DNA from: Urmitella timonensis | GTDB taxonomy: Bacteria; Actinomycetota; Actinomycetes; Actinomycetales; Actinomycetaceae | DNA length: 64,000 nucleotides | Direction of reading: 5' to 3' | Assembly (NCBI GenBank): GCA_900120415.1 | Contig: FQLW01000004.1 | Coordinates: 43,176 to 107,175, forward strand | Shown here: positions 11,820 through 20,746 of the stretch, in pieces | Layout: every line of letters begins with the position of its first letter | Position numbering within the stretch: position 1 is the stretch's first letter | The notes under the pieces: generated by a model | The model's input: only the letters and a program-made list of their open reading frames with translations | What the model was told of the DNA's origin: nothing | Database searches by the model: none | Program-made: the position numbers and the translations under genes

Positions 11820-13166
11820 ATGGCAAAAGAGGAAGCAGAAGCCGCACGCGCCCTAGTGAAACTGGCAGATGGAACTGTCAAACAACGCAACCAATTAACT
11901 GGAACTCAGGTTTGGACAGTTCCGGGGCGCGGACATCGCCCGCTGGCGAAGCCACAGATTAACCCGACTCCGATTACTGCCAAAGACTATACCTGTACCT
12001 GTGCTTTCTGTTCTGATCGCTACCTAGAGACCCCGCCGGAAAAATCTCGAGTAATTTTGAGCAGTGGCGAACTGCCGTCCTCCAAAACTGTTACCGCCGA
12101 GGGTTTTCGTATCTTAGAGGGGCTTAGTGCCGAAGAACTGGATAAATATCCGGCAGATTTTCGCCGGATTCCGAACCTATTTGAGATTGTTTCCTATCAA
12201 TACTGGAATTTAAACTATGGTCACGAGCCCTCCGATAGGCAACGTCAGCATATGGCTGAATACCTTTCTACCCGAACTGGATATGACCATATTTTGCGGG
12301 TAGTGCGTGCCAAACTCCATCAATACGGCATGGAGGATGCCGAGATTGATGCTTTGAATGAATCGGAGATGCTCGGACAAGCTAGCTCATTCTTTTCTGG
12401 CGGGCATGATTTGATTGTGGCTAATCGTCATTTCGTTCCCGGTGCTACTGATTCCTCCCAACTGGCTTCGGCGGGCACGCTTACCCCCGATGAGCATTAT
12501 GCCTATACTGCCTACACTGCCCGGACGCTTCGCGACCTCTACGATTTGAATCCGGCAGTAAAATATGTGGCGACTTTCCAAAACTGGTTAAAACCGGCGG
12601 GTGCTAGTTTCGATCATCTTCACAAGCAGCTGGTGGCGATTGACGAATATCCGGTGCAAATTTCTCAAGAACGCGAACGGGTGCGTAAAGAACCTGATAT
12701 TTACCATACTATTTTGAAAATTCGGGCTACTCGCGGCTTGATATTGGCACAAAACGAGGATGCGATAGCCATGGCGGGGGTAGGGCATCGTTATCCCACG
12801 ATTGCGGTTTGGCCTTTGGGTCAGGCGGGTAATCCGTGGGATGTGGGAGAGCGGAAAATGCGGGCGGTCTCCGATATATTGCAGGCCGTTCACGCCGCTA
12901 CCGGAGCCGACGTTCCCTGTAATGAAGAGTGGTATCACCGTCCACTTTCGATTTCCACTCCGATGCGTTGGAGAATCTTGCTGAAATGGCGGATTTCGAC
13001 TTTGGCAGGATTTGAGGGCGGTACTCGCATATATTTGAACACCATTGATCCGTGGGGAATCTATAAGCGGATAGTTCCCCGCTTAAAAGAGCTACGCGCT
13101 GCCGGGAAAATTGCTGATATGCGTATCGGGGAGGAAACCAAGGTTCTTCCCAGTGATTTAGATTAG
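11820..13166 (+). CDS. DUF4921 family protein, GalT-like HIT-fold
   Basis: A 448-residue protein related to galactose-1-phosphate uridylyltransferases. The N-terminus has the CTCAFCSDR cysteine cluster of a metal site, then an IPNLFEIVSYQYWNLNYG segment. The central NWLKPAGASFDHLHKQLVA holds an HxH-x-Q-like nucleotidyl-transfer motif (HLHKQ). The family is found mainly in actinobacteria and its substrate is unknown. The ATG follows a weak ggtgg site. A strong terminator lies about 110 bases downstream. Confidence 0.82.
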   Translation: MAKEEAEAARALVKLADGTVKQRNQLTGTQVWTVPGRGHRPLAKPQINPTPITAKDYTCTCAFCSDRYLETPPEKSRVILSSGELPSSKTVTAEGFRILEGLSAEELDKYPADFRRIPNLFEIVSYQYWNLNYGHEPSDRQRQHMAEYLSTRTGYDHILRVVRAKLHQYGMEDAEIDALNESEMLGQASSFFSGGHDLIVANRHFVPGATDSSQLASAGTLTPDEHYAYTAYTARTLRDLYDLNPAVKYVATFQNWLKPAGASFDHLHKQLVAIDEYPVQISQERERVRKEPDIYHTILKIRATRGLILAQNEDAIAMAGVGHRYPTIAVWPLGQAGNPWDVGERKMRAVSDILQAVHAATGADVPCNEEWYHRPLSISTPMRWRILLKWRISTLAGFEGGTRIYLNTIDPWGIYKRIVPRLKELRAAGKIADMRIGEETKVLPSDLD

Positions 13167-13273
13167 GGGTGCTTACCCTGCTATTGGCGAGGGCGTGACT
13201 TCCTTTCTTTGAGGGAGGCAGGCTTAGAAGTGGGGACTGGTTGGAGTTTTATCTGTTCAGGTGAGGATATAAA

Positions 13274-13303
13274 AAAATCGGGAGGCATTTGCCTCCCGAT
13301 TTT
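13274..13303. terminator. bidirectional intrinsic terminator
   Basis: A near-perfect hairpin with arms AAATCGGGAGGCA and TGCCTCCCGATTT, flanked by an A-run on the left and T-run on the right, so it can end transcription in both directions. It sits between the convergent DUF4921 gene (rightward) and the csbD-like gene (leftward). Confidence 0.9.
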
Positions 13304-13358
13304 AGCCCTATTTTCCGCCCTAACCTTTCGGCATTAAATCACAAAAGGGAAAGGGGCG

Positions 13359-13604
13359 TTACTTGTCGGAAGAGAAACCTTCCTTGATTTTTTCGGCAGC
13401 AGCCTTCAGGTTAGCGCCGGCTTCTTCGGCCACGTCTTTAGCTTTATCAGTAAATTCGGAAACTTTGTCTTTGATTTGCGCGCCTACCTGGTCGGCCTTG
13501 CCTTCGGCTTTAAGGTCTTTATCACCGCTAACGTCCCCAGCTAGTTCTTTGGCTTTGCCACCTAGATCTTCGGCGCTGTTCTGAATCTTGTCTTCTAAAC
13601 TCAT
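13359..13604 (-). CDS. CsbD-like stress protein
   Basis: An 81-residue, very hydrophilic helical protein rich in Lys, Glu, Ala and Asp. The N-terminal half (MSLEDKIQNSAEDLGGKAKELAGDVSGDKDLKAEGKADQV) is the CsbD pattern, and the C-terminal half is an amphipathic helix. The start at 13604 has a clear aaaggagaa site; an upstream in-frame start at 13667 would run back into the preceding gene. CsbD proteins are induced in the general stress response; their biochemical role is not known. It is the last gene of the leftward Asp23/AmaP cluster. Confidence 0.9.
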   Translation of the reverse strand: MSLEDKIQNSAEDLGGKAKELAGDVSGDKDLKAEGKADQVGAQIKDKVSEFTDKAKDVAEEAGANLKAAAEKIKEGFSSDK

Positions 13605-13624
13605 TTTCTTCTCCTTTAATTTGT

Positions 13625-14251
13625 TTATGAATCCACGCGATTGGCAGATCCGATATTGCTTCGCCAATTGGTGCTTACGCGCACTAAAACCGGCATTTTT
13701 ATTCCTAAAACTTGATCGAGCTTTGTGATAGCTTTATCAAGCTCCGTCTTTATTTCCTGCGGGTTTGCCCCCTTGTATACCGCTGCGGTTACTAATAGCC
13801 CCGGCCGTTTCTTGACTTCCCAAGACTGTATTTTCATTGAGGAAATCCAGCGGCTAGCTGAAACTTCGTCCTCTATAATGTCCCTAATAAGCCCTAGTTC
13901 GGCAGTAATTTCACCCTGTTTTTGGGTATCTTTACCGATTTTATTTAGGGCAAGGGAACGAATCTTGCCGCCCCCTTGAACAAATATCCAGATTAGCAAA
14001 GCGACGATAACGATTACTGCAATCGCTAGCGTCCCTACCTGTAACCCAGAGCTTTCCCAGCCCTGTATTTGGAATCGTGACCTATGGTTTAGAGACGTAA
14101 AAAGCGTCTGAAGGCGCTCGCCGTAGTAGAGAACCTGGGTACGGATTTTCGCTGACAGCGGTGTCGCAATCATTAGAATTCCGCCGGCTAACGATAATAG
14201 CCCCAGAATAAACAATAGAATCCGGTTGAGGGCGCGAGGTAATTTCTTCAC
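13625..14251 (-). CDS. AmaP-like alkaline-shock membrane anchor
   Basis: A 208-residue protein with two membrane helices (about residues 9-30 and 74-93) and a cytosolic C-terminal domain (GEITAELGLIRDIIEDEV... KIQSWEVKKRPGLLVTAAVYKGANP) of the Asp23/AmaP type. It uses a GTG start that overlaps the preceding gene's TGA (GTGA). AmaP in staphylococci anchors Asp23 to the membrane. Position at the end of an Asp23-DUF2273-Asp23-like-DUF6286 cluster supports the same role here. Confidence 0.8.
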   Translation of the reverse strand: MKKLPRALNRILLFILGLLSLAGGILMIATPLSAKIRTQVLYYGERLQTLFTSLNHRSRFQIQGWESSGLQVGTLAIAVIVIVALLIWIFVQGGGKIRSLALNKIGKDTQKQGEITAELGLIRDIIEDEVSASRWISSMKIQSWEVKKRPGLLVTAAVYKGANPQEIKTELDKAITKLDQVLGIKMPVLVRVSTNWRSNIGSANRVDS

Positions 14252-14844
14252 TTTTCTAACCTGCCCTCTGTGTTTATTTTGATGCGGGCTGTTAGCCTCG
14301 GATGTAAATTCCAGGAAGTAACTTTTTCGGTTGTGAAATCGTGGATTTCCTTTTGGTTAATCTCTTGTCCGGTGTTGGGCGTGATTGTGCTCAAGGAACG
14401 GTGCTTGCTCACGGCAGTACTTACCGCTCCTTGGGGCAGACCTATTTTTTCTCGTACTAAACGGGAAACTCCTGAGGCAATAACCGCATCATCAACTACG
14501 TAGGCAACGCGATTATCGTTGAGGGCGTGTTTACTTAAAGCCCCAGGTAACACCGATTTTATTAGCAGTATAGCCCCGAAGAGACTCAATAATGCTCCTA
14601 CGGTTATCGGGACTAATCTTGAGTCATTGTTTAGGTCGCTATAGAACTGTTTCCAGATATTTTCTGGGGTAGCTATCAGCGGATTTTGTCCAGATAAAGC
14701 CAATACCCCCTCGGTAACTAAATACCCCAAAGCCACTATCAAAATAAATGCGACGCTAACGCTAAGCAGGGCTCGCGCCGAATGGGTCTCCCGGCGCACC
14801 AGGTAGGGAACCCGGAGGCGGGATTTTCTGGATTTATTGCTCAT
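14248..14844 (-). CDS. DUF6286-like membrane protein of the Asp23 cluster
   Basis: A 198-residue protein from the ATG at 14844. This start overlaps the previous gene's TGA (ATGA) and has ggaggggaga upstream; an in-frame start at 14883 is also open but overlaps further. Two membrane helices are visible (ALLSVSVAFILIVALGYLVTEGVL and LVPITVGALLSLFGAILLIKSVL), followed by a cytosolic domain. DUF6286-type proteins accompany Asp23 genes in actinobacteria. Function is probably structural in envelope stress. Confidence 0.75.
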   Translation of the reverse strand: MSNKSRKSRLRVPYLVRRETHSARALLSVSVAFILIVALGYLVTEGVLALSGQNPLIATPENIWKQFYSDLNNDSRLVPITVGALLSLFGAILLIKSVLPGALSKHALNDNRVAYVVDDAVIASGVSRLVREKIGLPQGAVSTAVSKHRSLSTITPNTGQEINQKEIHDFTTEKVTSWNLHPRLTARIKINTEGRLEK

Positions 14845-15197
14845 TTCAGCTTTCTCCCCTCCCGATGCCGGTATAGTCCGCAAAGCCGTAGGTTTACCCG
14901 CCCTACTTTTAGACCTGCGAGGGTGCTGATACGTTGGACAATATCGTCTCTTGCCTGCTCGGCTAGGGAAAATATCGAGGTATCTGGATTTTTAGCTATG
15001 ATTTCTAAAACCTGGGAGTTTATGGGACAGGAAATATCTATCCCCAATAATCCCCGGTCATCATGGGTACTAACTTTGATGTGCTCCCTGGGAACGCTAA
15101 TGCGTTGCGTAACGACTGCCATCGCAATAGTTTGGATAGCTTTGGCGCACACCGTAGTGATTCCGGTGAATTTGCTTGCTTCCTGGTCGGATTGCAT
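14841..15197 (-). CDS. Asp23-like protein, second copy
   Basis: A 118-residue soluble protein lying between the DUF2273 and DUF6286-like genes. The segment FTGITTVCAKAIQTIAMAVVTQRISVPREHIKV followed by GLLGIDISCPI resembles a shortened Asp23/Gls24 domain, and it ends in VGRVNLRLCGLY, comparable to the last strand of Asp23. The start ATG has aaggagg upstream. It is translationally coupled to the next gene. Assignment to Asp23 rests on position and weak similarity. Confidence 0.7.
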   Translation of the reverse strand: MQSDQEASKFTGITTVCAKAIQTIAMAVVTQRISVPREHIKVSTHDDRGLLGIDISCPINSQVLEIIAKNPDTSIFSLAEQARDDIVQRISTLAGLKVGRVNLRLCGLYRHREGRKLK

Positions 15198-15211
15198 TTG
15201 TTTCCTCCTTG

Positions 15212-15406
15212 TTAATCGGAGGTAGTGGTGTGCTTGCCGATTAGGGCTTCACCAACGCCTTTCAAATCTAGCTTGCCAGATGCTGCTCTACCTATGATGG
15301 CACCTATTGCCATAAATAAGATGGAAACTAAGAACCCAAAGAATCCGTGGGCAACTGCCATATAGGCTAGAAAGGCGCCACTAAAAATACCGGCTATGGT
15401 TGTCAT
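15212..15406 (-). CDS. DUF2273 small membrane protein
   Basis: A 64-residue protein almost entirely made of two membrane helices (TIAGIFSGAFLAYMAVAHGFFGFLVSILFMAIGAIIGRAASG) with a short charged tail. This matches DUF2273, which is nearly always adjacent to Asp23/Gls24 genes. It lies 20 bases after the asp23 gene. Its role is probably to hold the Asp23 complex at the membrane. Confidence 0.85.
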   Translation of the reverse strand: MTTIAGIFSGAFLAYMAVAHGFFGFLVSILFMAIGAIIGRAASGKLDLKGVGEALIGKHTTTSD

Positions 15407-15426
15407 TTCTTCCCTTTCTAGCGGTA

Positions 15427-15912
15427 TTACTTGAGGTCTTTACTGTCTTTGTCTGCGTCCTCTTCGTCGCTATCGGGTACGTGTACGTCCGTTACTTTGA
15501 TATTAACTTCGGTAACTTCCAGACCAACCAGCCCCTCGATAGCAGAGAAAATAGCGTCCCGCACTTTATCGGCGACTTCGTGTACCGGGTAGGGGTATTC
15601 GACAATTAGTACTACGTCTAGGGCGGTTTGGGTTTGCCCGATTTCGACCGAGATTCCTTGAGTGATACTTTCGGAGGCTCCGACTTTCGAGCGCAGTGCT
15701 CCCAGCGCGCGGGCAGCGGAATTTCCTAGGTCGTAGACCCCTGGAATTTCTTTGATGGCTAGACCAGCTATTTTTGCCACTACTTGGTCGGCAACTGTGG
15801 TTAGTCCCTGTCCTTGATTCTCAGCTACGTTGTTTTCTGGAATCAGCTCTTTAGCTTCTTCGCTAGTGGGCACGATGGTGGTATTTTTCTTAGTCTTCTG
15901 CGTGTTAGCCAT
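15427..15912 (-). CDS. Asp23/Gls24 family envelope stress protein
   Basis: A 161-residue acidic protein. After a disordered N-terminus comes the Asp23 domain (TTVADQVVAKIAGLAIKEIPGVYDLG ... ISVEIGQTQTALDVVLIVEYPYPVHEVADKVRDAI ... VTEVNIKVTDV) and an Asp/Glu/Lys-rich tail. The start at 15912 has aaagga seven bases upstream; an ATG six bases earlier is too close to that site. It is the first gene of the leftward envelope-stress cluster, which continues to csbD. Asp23 polymers coat the inner face of the membrane in staphylococci. Confidence 0.9.
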   Translation of the reverse strand: MANTQKTKKNTTIVPTSEEAKELIPENNVAENQGQGLTTVADQVVAKIAGLAIKEIPGVYDLGNSAARALGALRSKVGASESITQGISVEIGQTQTALDVVLIVEYPYPVHEVADKVRDAIFSAIEGLVGLEVTEVNIKVTDVHVPDSDEEDADKDSKDLK

Positions 15913-16077
15913 ACTCATTTCCTTTAACGTAACTGAATTATTGTGTTTTGTTTGGATATAAATGCTTCGCTCGCGTAGCTATGTCTCTATTTAGACCATA
16001 ACGCTTATTAGTGAGCTGCGCGACTTTTCGGGTAGTTCAGATGCGCCCATTGCGGCTATTCTCGGTAGAATCAGCTC

Positions 16078-17049
16078 ATGTCTGTTGGGAAAGATGAAGA
16101 AGAAAAAGCTGCTGGCAGCTTTGATGCTGCCGATATTAGCTCCGTAGGGGTGGGGGCGATTTCGCCGAGAATGAACGCTGAGGAAACTAAGGAAAGCTCC
16201 AGTGTTCTTAGCTCCCAGGGTGAAAAGCTAGATTCTGCCCGCGAAGATACTGATAGTAGCGGTGAGGAGGGCACGGACGATGGAGCTGTAAAGTTTCAGA
16301 TTCCGCAAATCCTGCCTCTCGGGATGGGGCACGAGGACGAGTCAACCGAGCAGCAGGATGCTGGGGAAGACGCTCAGCGAGTGTGGGGTAATCAGGCTGG
16401 TGGACGGGTAGATACGGAACATCTTTCAACTGTGGGAACCAATGCCTCTTTTGATGTTTCCAAGATTTCGGTAAAGAAAACGGATGCCCCGTCTAGTTCG
16501 CGTTCGCGCAGGGGTGTTTTCTATGTTTTGGGTGCGATATTAACGTTGCTAGTGGTGGGGTTTGCTGTTTACGCCAGTGGTATATTGCAGACTATTTTTA
16601 CTGTTGTCGGAGCAGATTCTCCTATCCAGGGGGCGAAATCCTATTATCAAGCGCTAATAGACAAGGATGCGCAATCTCTGTGTGCTCTTAGTTCTCCGGC
16701 TGCGCGTGGGGAACTGGTAGCGGCGATTAACCAGTCGCAATCGGATAATGCTCAATCCCAGGGCGAGGTTAGCGTTAAGGAATGCGCTAAAGCTGCGAAT
16801 ACTGCCTTTGCCGGGGCGCAAGGGAAGTCCACTATTAAACTTTCTGATTTGGTTTTTTCTTTGGAGAAATCCGGTGATATTGACCAGGTGAAAGCGGTGT
16901 TAATCAAAGATAAGAAAGGTACTTCGCTGCAAATTATGGGGTGGCAAATGATTGATGGACGCTGGTTTTTGGCGGCTCAAGATTCCCAACAAAAGGTGGA
17001 TATGCAGTACCGGAACTCTCAAGCTGGAGGGGCTAAAGGAGCTAAGTAG
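16078..17049 (+). CDS. single-pass membrane protein with extracytoplasmic domain
   Basis: A 323-residue protein of unknown function. Residues 1-145 are acidic, Ser/Glu/Asp-rich and probably disordered. One membrane helix follows a basic patch (RSRRG) at about 150-172 (VFYVLGAILTLLVVGFAVYASG). The outer part (SPIQGAKSYYQALIDKDAQSLCALSS ... MIDGRWFLAAQDS) looks like a DUF4878/NTF2-like lipoprotein domain with two cysteines that could pair. It is transcribed away from the Asp23 cluster, so the two share a 160-base promoter region. Confidence 0.75.
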   Translation: MSVGKDEEEKAAGSFDAADISSVGVGAISPRMNAEETKESSSVLSSQGEKLDSAREDTDSSGEEGTDDGAVKFQIPQILPLGMGHEDESTEQQDAGEDAQRVWGNQAGGRVDTEHLSTVGTNASFDVSKISVKKTDAPSSSRSRRGVFYVLGAILTLLVVGFAVYASGILQTIFTVVGADSPIQGAKSYYQALIDKDAQSLCALSSPAARGELVAAINQSQSDNAQSQGEVSVKECAKAANTAFAGAQGKSTIKLSDLVFSLEKSGDIDQVKAVLIKDKKGTSLQIMGWQMIDGRWFLAAQDSQQKVDMQYRNSQAGGAKGAK

Positions 17050-17095
17050 TTTAGCGTTTAATCTGCCGTGGGATTACTCCGATTAATCCTGGGGG

Positions 17096-17623
17096 TTAAT
17101 CCTCTGTAAATCGGTCGTCATAGTTGGGGTCGTCGAAGTCGTCTAGGGAGGGGGAGAGCTCTTCCCATTCTTCTTCGTGGTTTTCCCAATCCCCACTGGG
17201 GGAGAGCACTAATTCGGCTCGATGGTTACGGAAAGACTCTGGCGGAGCCATATAGACATAGGCTTTAACGTCTTGAGTGGGGCCTTCCCAGGTGCTTTCT
17301 TCATCGGGGAATACTTCTACTCGCACGGTTTGGCGAATATACATGTTATCGGGGTTGCCCTCACCTAAGTAGCCCTCGTATTCGTCGAGTTCTTCTAGGG
17401 TTTCTTCAAATAGGCGCTGCTCAATTAGTAGTATCTGTCCGTGGATTCCGGTGCCGCCGATAGAGCGGATGGCCATTGGATAGGACGCACCGATGTATAG
17501 GGAGGCTTCCCGTAGATATGCCGGGGCGAATTCGGTTACCGCGGCCTTCAGACTGGAGCCAAAGCCGCGAGAACCGAGTTTTAAGGTTCCGTAGACAAAT
17601 AAAGGTAGGTATCGCGTGCTCAT
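17096..17623 (-). CDS. gamma-glutamylcyclotransferase-like protein
   Basis: A 175-residue protein of the GGCT/AIG2 fold. The N-terminal FVYGTLKLGSRGFGS contains the YGTL substrate-loop motif, and LDEYEGYLG holds a likely acid residue. The C-terminal 40 residues are acidic and low in complexity (NHEEEWEELSPSLDDFDD), an extension beyond the usual domain. The substrate is unknown: gamma-glutamyl peptides or amines are known for the fold. Transcribed leftward, convergent with the upstream membrane-protein gene. Confidence 0.82.
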   Translation of the reverse strand: MSTRYLPLFVYGTLKLGSRGFGSSLKAAVTEFAPAYLREASLYIGASYPMAIRSIGGTGIHGQILLIEQRLFEETLEELDEYEGYLGEGNPDNMYIRQTVRVEVFPDEESTWEGPTQDVKAYVYMAPPESFRNHRAELVLSPSGDWENHEEEWEELSPSLDDFDDPNYDDRFTED

Positions 17624-17773
17624 GTCTTTATTTTCTCAGTAGCGCTGACTTTTAGGGCGTCTTTGGGGCGGCGTTTTTCTGTCTGGGGGAAGATAGCGGG
17701 GGTGGAAATCTGTTTTTGCTGTTCATGGGCTGTTTTTGTTTTGTTAAAAATAGGAAAATGTTAGAAGTATAAA

Positions 17774-17794
17774 GTTGAGTCAATGCGGCTAAGG
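17774..17794. promoter_or_regulatory. degenerate HAIR-like site before hsp20
   Basis: GTTGAGT - 7 bases - GCTAAGG resembles the HspR operator HAIR (CTTGAGT-N7-ACTCAAG). The left half matches 6 of 7, the right only 4 of 7, so this is a weak candidate. It lies 23 bases upstream of a CIRCE-like element. Confidence 0.4.
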
Positions 17795-17816
17795 TTTTCG
17801 CTTCCAGAATAATTGT

Positions 17817-17843
17817 CTAGCACTTAAAAGGTAGGAGTGCCAG
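17817..17843. promoter_or_regulatory. CIRCE-like operator (HrcA) before hsp20
   Basis: CTAGCACTT - 9 bases - GAGTGCCAG matches the CIRCE consensus TTAGCACTC-N9-GAGTGCTAA at 7 of 9 positions in each half, with the correct 9-base spacer. It lies about 70 bases upstream of the hsp20 start. HrcA repression of hsp20 is therefore likely. Confidence 0.75.
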
Positions 17844-17914
17844 AATGGGAGTTGTGAAGCCGAGAAATACTCGGTAAATAGATTTCCCGCCTTGTGTGGG
17901 GGTAAGGAGTAATC

Positions 17915-18358
17915 ATGGTTCGCAGGTATGATCCATTCCGCCAGATGGAAGCAATTTTTGATGATGCTATGCGTCAAGGTCCCTCCCGGGCAGCCATGCC
18001 CCTAGATTTGTACCGAGATGGTGAGCAATTTATTGCCCTTTTCGATTTACCGGGGGTAGATCCGGCCAGTGTAGATATTGATATCGAAGACCGCACCCTC
18101 ACTATTCGCGCCGAGCGGCTAGCGGTAGCGCCAGAGGGAGCGCAGTGGCTAAGCCACGAACGTCCTTTCGGTACTTTCGCCCGCCAGCTCACCTTGGGTA
18201 ATGGGGTGGCTCTTGACCAAGTTGAAGCCGAGTATGTGGACGGGGTGCTCAAGCTGGTTATCCCGGTGGCAGAAGAAGCTAAACCGCGCAAAATTACAGT
18301 ACAACGCGGCTCGCGGCAGATTGAGGGCGAGAGCCAAGTGGTAAATGACGCTAACTAG
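17915..18358 (+). CDS. Hsp20 small heat-shock protein
   Basis: A 147-residue alpha-crystallin-type chaperone that holds unfolded proteins without ATP. The core runs from about residue 27 (AMPLDLYRDGEQFIALFDLPGVDPASVDIDIEDRTLTIRAER) to about 130 (VEAEYVDGVLKLVIPVAEEAKPRKITV). The final strand has the conserved L-x-I/V pattern (LKLVIP). ATG at 17915 follows gtaaggag. Upstream lie a CIRCE-like and a weaker HAIR-like site, so expression is probably heat-induced. Confidence 0.95.
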   Translation: MVRRYDPFRQMEAIFDDAMRQGPSRAAMPLDLYRDGEQFIALFDLPGVDPASVDIDIEDRTLTIRAERLAVAPEGAQWLSHERPFGTFARQLTLGNGVALDQVEAEYVDGVLKLVIPVAEEAKPRKITVQRGSRQIEGESQVVNDAN

Positions 18359-18380
18359 CAGTATTAGCTAGCCGTTATGG

Positions 18381-18413
18381 GGGTGGGGACGTAGCCTGGC
18401 TACGTCCCCACCC
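18381..18413. terminator. hairpin terminator between hsp20 and hydrolase
   Basis: Perfect 13-bp arms GGGTGGGGACGTA and TACGTCCCCACCC with a 7-base loop, 22 bases after the hsp20 stop and between two convergent genes. There is no long T-run on either side, so termination strength is uncertain. Confidence 0.7.
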
Positions 18414-18455
18414 TCGCTGTTTCACACGGGTTGCCTCGCCCCTAAGTGGTGGTAG

Positions 18456-19202
18456 TTAATTTGCTTTGCGGTTCATTTCAGCGCCTATTTGCGCCGTGAA
18501 CTCTATGATTTGGCTGGCGACCGTAACTGGGTCAAACACCTGCAATAGGTGACGGGAAGAATCTGCCCGTACCAGGCGGGCATCAATGGCACGAGCAAAC
18601 GCTTTCAGACCTTTCCAGGTTTTTCCACCTTTGCGATGGGCGGCAGAAATAACCAATTGCGGAAGTTGGTCGTCAAGCAAATCTATCTCTTGCAAATCTT
18701 TCCATGCCATATAAAAGGAGGGTTGCTCGCGGGCTGCCCCCTGGTAAAGCCAGGTTAATAGTTTTTGTTCCAACTTTTGATAAAGGGGTCCGGCGCCCTC
18801 GTTATTGCCCTCAAAAGAGGGGTCTATCTGGACGATTCCCACGGGTCGTATCCGGGAGGGACTGGAACTTTTGAGAATCTGCGCAGCCCAGACGCGCACC
18901 AACATCGCTCCATAGGAATGTCCAACCAGTATGACTGGAAGGGGGTTAGAGAATGTGGCTCCAAGGTGAAGCGCAGTTTCTTCTCCGCCCTCGCGCATCT
19001 CGGTTACTAGACTTCTCCAACTTACGTTCTCACTCTCACCGGGATTCAAAATAGTTGAGCGGGTAGAGCGGGCGCAATAAAATGCGCGACAAAGAATCGG
19101 AAAAGTCAGATTCCAAGATTGCATCGACCCTCCCAGCCCTGCCTCCAGCCAAATTAGGGGGGTGGGTTGAGCCGGGGCGCTAGTGCCAATCTGGATTTGC
19201 AT
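18456..19202 (-). CDS. alpha/beta-fold hydrolase
   Basis: A 248-residue hydrolase-like protein. The N-terminal [16 protein letters not shown] is the oxyanion segment, and [14 protein letters not shown] contains the nucleophile elbow GHSYG. The acid and base are less certain (DPSFEG, and the His in SSRHLLQ). The substrate is unknown. It is convergent with hsp20 and divergent from icd, whose coding start lies 114 bases away. Confidence 0.8.
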   Translation of the reverse strand: MQIQIGTSAPAQPTPLIWLEAGLGGSMQSWNLTFPILCRAFYCARSTRSTILNPGESENVSWRSLVTEMREGGEETALHLGATFSNPLPVILVGHSYGAMLVRVWAAQILKSSSPSRIRPVGIVQIDPSFEGNNEGAGPLYQKLEQKLLTWLYQGAAREQPSFYMAWKDLQEIDLLDDQLPQLVISAAHRKGGKTWKGLKAFARAIDARLVRADSSRHLLQVFDPVTVASQIIEFTAQIGAEMNRKAN

Positions 19203-19316
19203 ACAGCTAATTTAAATCATCACCTAATAACTGGCAGTTCCATATGTTACCAATTTATCTCGATGTCAAGTAAAGTTGATGTAAAGGACTTAAAACGAGA
19301 TATTTTGGAGTTATTC

Positions 19317-20543
19317 ATGGCAAAGATTAAAATAGCTGGTCCGGTTGTGGAACTTGACGGCGACGAAATGACCCGGATTATTTGGCAGAAAATCCGAAAT
19401 GAACTACTCCTTCCGTACTTAGATATGGATTTGCGCTATTACGATTTGAGCGTAGAAAACCGGGATGCCACCAGTGATCAGGTAACTATCGATGCCGCAA
19501 ACGCGATTAAAGAACATGGGGTAGGGGTTAAATGTGCAACCATTACCCCCGATGAAGCCCGGGTAAAAGAGTTTGGGCTGCGGAAAATGTGGAAATCGCC
19601 GAACGGAACTATCCGCAACATTCTGGGTGGGGTAATCTTCCGAGAACCAATCATTATGGCTAATGTGCCGCGACTGGTTGGAGGCTGGACAAAACCTATC
19701 GTAGTTGCCCGCCACGCTTTCGGTGACCAATATAAAGCCACCGATTTCAAGATCCCTGGTGCCGGCACCTTAACCATAACTTTCCAGCCTAAAGATGGCT
19801 CTCAGCCCATTGAACATACCGTGGTTGAATATCCTGACAGCGGTGGAGTGGCTCTGGGGATGTACAACTTTAACGAGTCAATCAAGGATTTTGCGCGCGC
19901 CTGTTTCCGCTATGGTCTGCTCCGTGGGTATCCAGTCTACCTGTCCACTAAAAACACTATTTTGAAAGCCTATGACGGACAGTTCAAAGATATCTTCGCC
20001 GACATTTACGCTACCGAGTTCCAGGCGCAATATGAAAAAGCCGGTCTGCACTATGAACACAGATTGATTGATGACATGGTGGCTTCTTCCCTTAAATGGG
20101 AAGGCGGATATATTTGGGCCTGTAAGAACTACGACGGTGATGTGCAATCCGATACCGTAGCGCAAGGATTTGGTTCCCTAGGGCTAATGACCTCGGTACT
20201 TATGACCCCCGATGGGCGCACTATGGAGGCCGAGGCTGCTCACGGAACCGTAACCCGCCACTATCGGCGCTTCCAGCAGGGAGAAAAGACCTCCACCAAC
20301 CCGATTGCCTCAATCTACGCCTGGACGCGCGGTTTGGCACATCGCGGAACCCTAGATAAGACCCCGGAAGTTACCCACTTCGCAAAGACGATAGAAGAAG
20401 TCGTAATCTCTACTGTCGAGGGCGGACAAATGACCAAAGATTTAGCTTGCCTAATCGCGCCCGACCACCCCTGGCTAGATACCGATGCTTTCATGAATGT
20501 ATTGCAAGAAAATCTGGAGCAGCGTTTAAGGCAAGAATCCTAA
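19317..20543 (+). CDS. icd: NADP-dependent isocitrate dehydrogenase
   Basis: A 408-residue enzyme that oxidises isocitrate to 2-oxoglutarate in the citric-acid cycle. It is of the eukaryotic-like homodimeric type of about 400 residues, not the E. coli type. Motifs: [36 protein letters not shown] (substrate serine and arginines), [11 protein letters not shown] and [12 protein letters not shown] with the NADP-binding loop. The ATG at 19317 follows ttggag; the open frame extends 150 bases upstream without family similarity. A strong terminator follows. Confidence 0.95.
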   Translation: MAKIKIAGPVVELDGDEMTRIIWQKIRNELLLPYLDMDLRYYDLSVENRDATSDQVTIDAANAIKEHGVGVKCATITPDEARVKEFGLRKMWKSPNGTIRNILGGVIFREPIIMANVPRLVGGWTKPIVVARHAFGDQYKATDFKIPGAGTLTITFQPKDGSQPIEHTVVEYPDSGGVALGMYNFNESIKDFARACFRYGLLRGYPVYLSTKNTILKAYDGQFKDIFADIYATEFQAQYEKAGLHYEHRLIDDMVASSLKWEGGYIWACKNYDGDVQSDTVAQGFGSLGLMTSVLMTPDGRTMEAEAAHGTVTRHYRRFQQGEKTSTNPIASIYAWTRGLAHRGTLDKTPEVTHFAKTIEEVVISTVEGGQMTKDLACLIAPDHPWLDTDAFMNVLQENLEQRLRQES

Positions 20544-20608
20544 ATACTAGCCGGAAAAGTGCTGATTTTTTGGCAGGAATACGCTAGGAAATCATTTCTT
20601 TCAACATC

Positions 20609-20651
20609 AAAAGCGGGGCGGACGCAAAAATAAAGCGTCCGCCCCGCTTTT
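20609..20651 (+). terminator. intrinsic terminator after icd
   Basis: Perfect 17-bp arms (AAAAGCGGGGCGGACGC and its complement) with a 9-base A-rich loop, followed by T residues. It lies 65 bases after the icd stop. Confidence 0.92.
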
Positions 20652-20697
20652 TCACTGGTTGCTTGGCGGAAATAGGCTAGTATTGATTAATGAACTA

Positions 20698-20729
20698 AGA
20701 GTTCAAGAGAAGCTCAAGATTTGAACTCT
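20698..20729. promoter_or_regulatory. inverted repeat before the sugar-sensor gene
   Basis: Arms AGAGTTCAA and TTGAACTCT (9 bp, perfect) with 14 bases between, ending a few bases before the aaggagggg ribosome site of the LacI-like gene. It could be an operator or an RNA hairpin. No regulator can be assigned. Confidence 0.5.
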
Positions 20730-20746
20730 GGCAAGGAGGGGAAATA

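Noticed and set aside
19167..19316. 50-residue N-terminal extension of isocitrate dehydrogenase
   Set aside because: It overlaps the divergent hydrolase start, lacks family similarity, and the ATG at 19317 has a ribosome site at the right distance.
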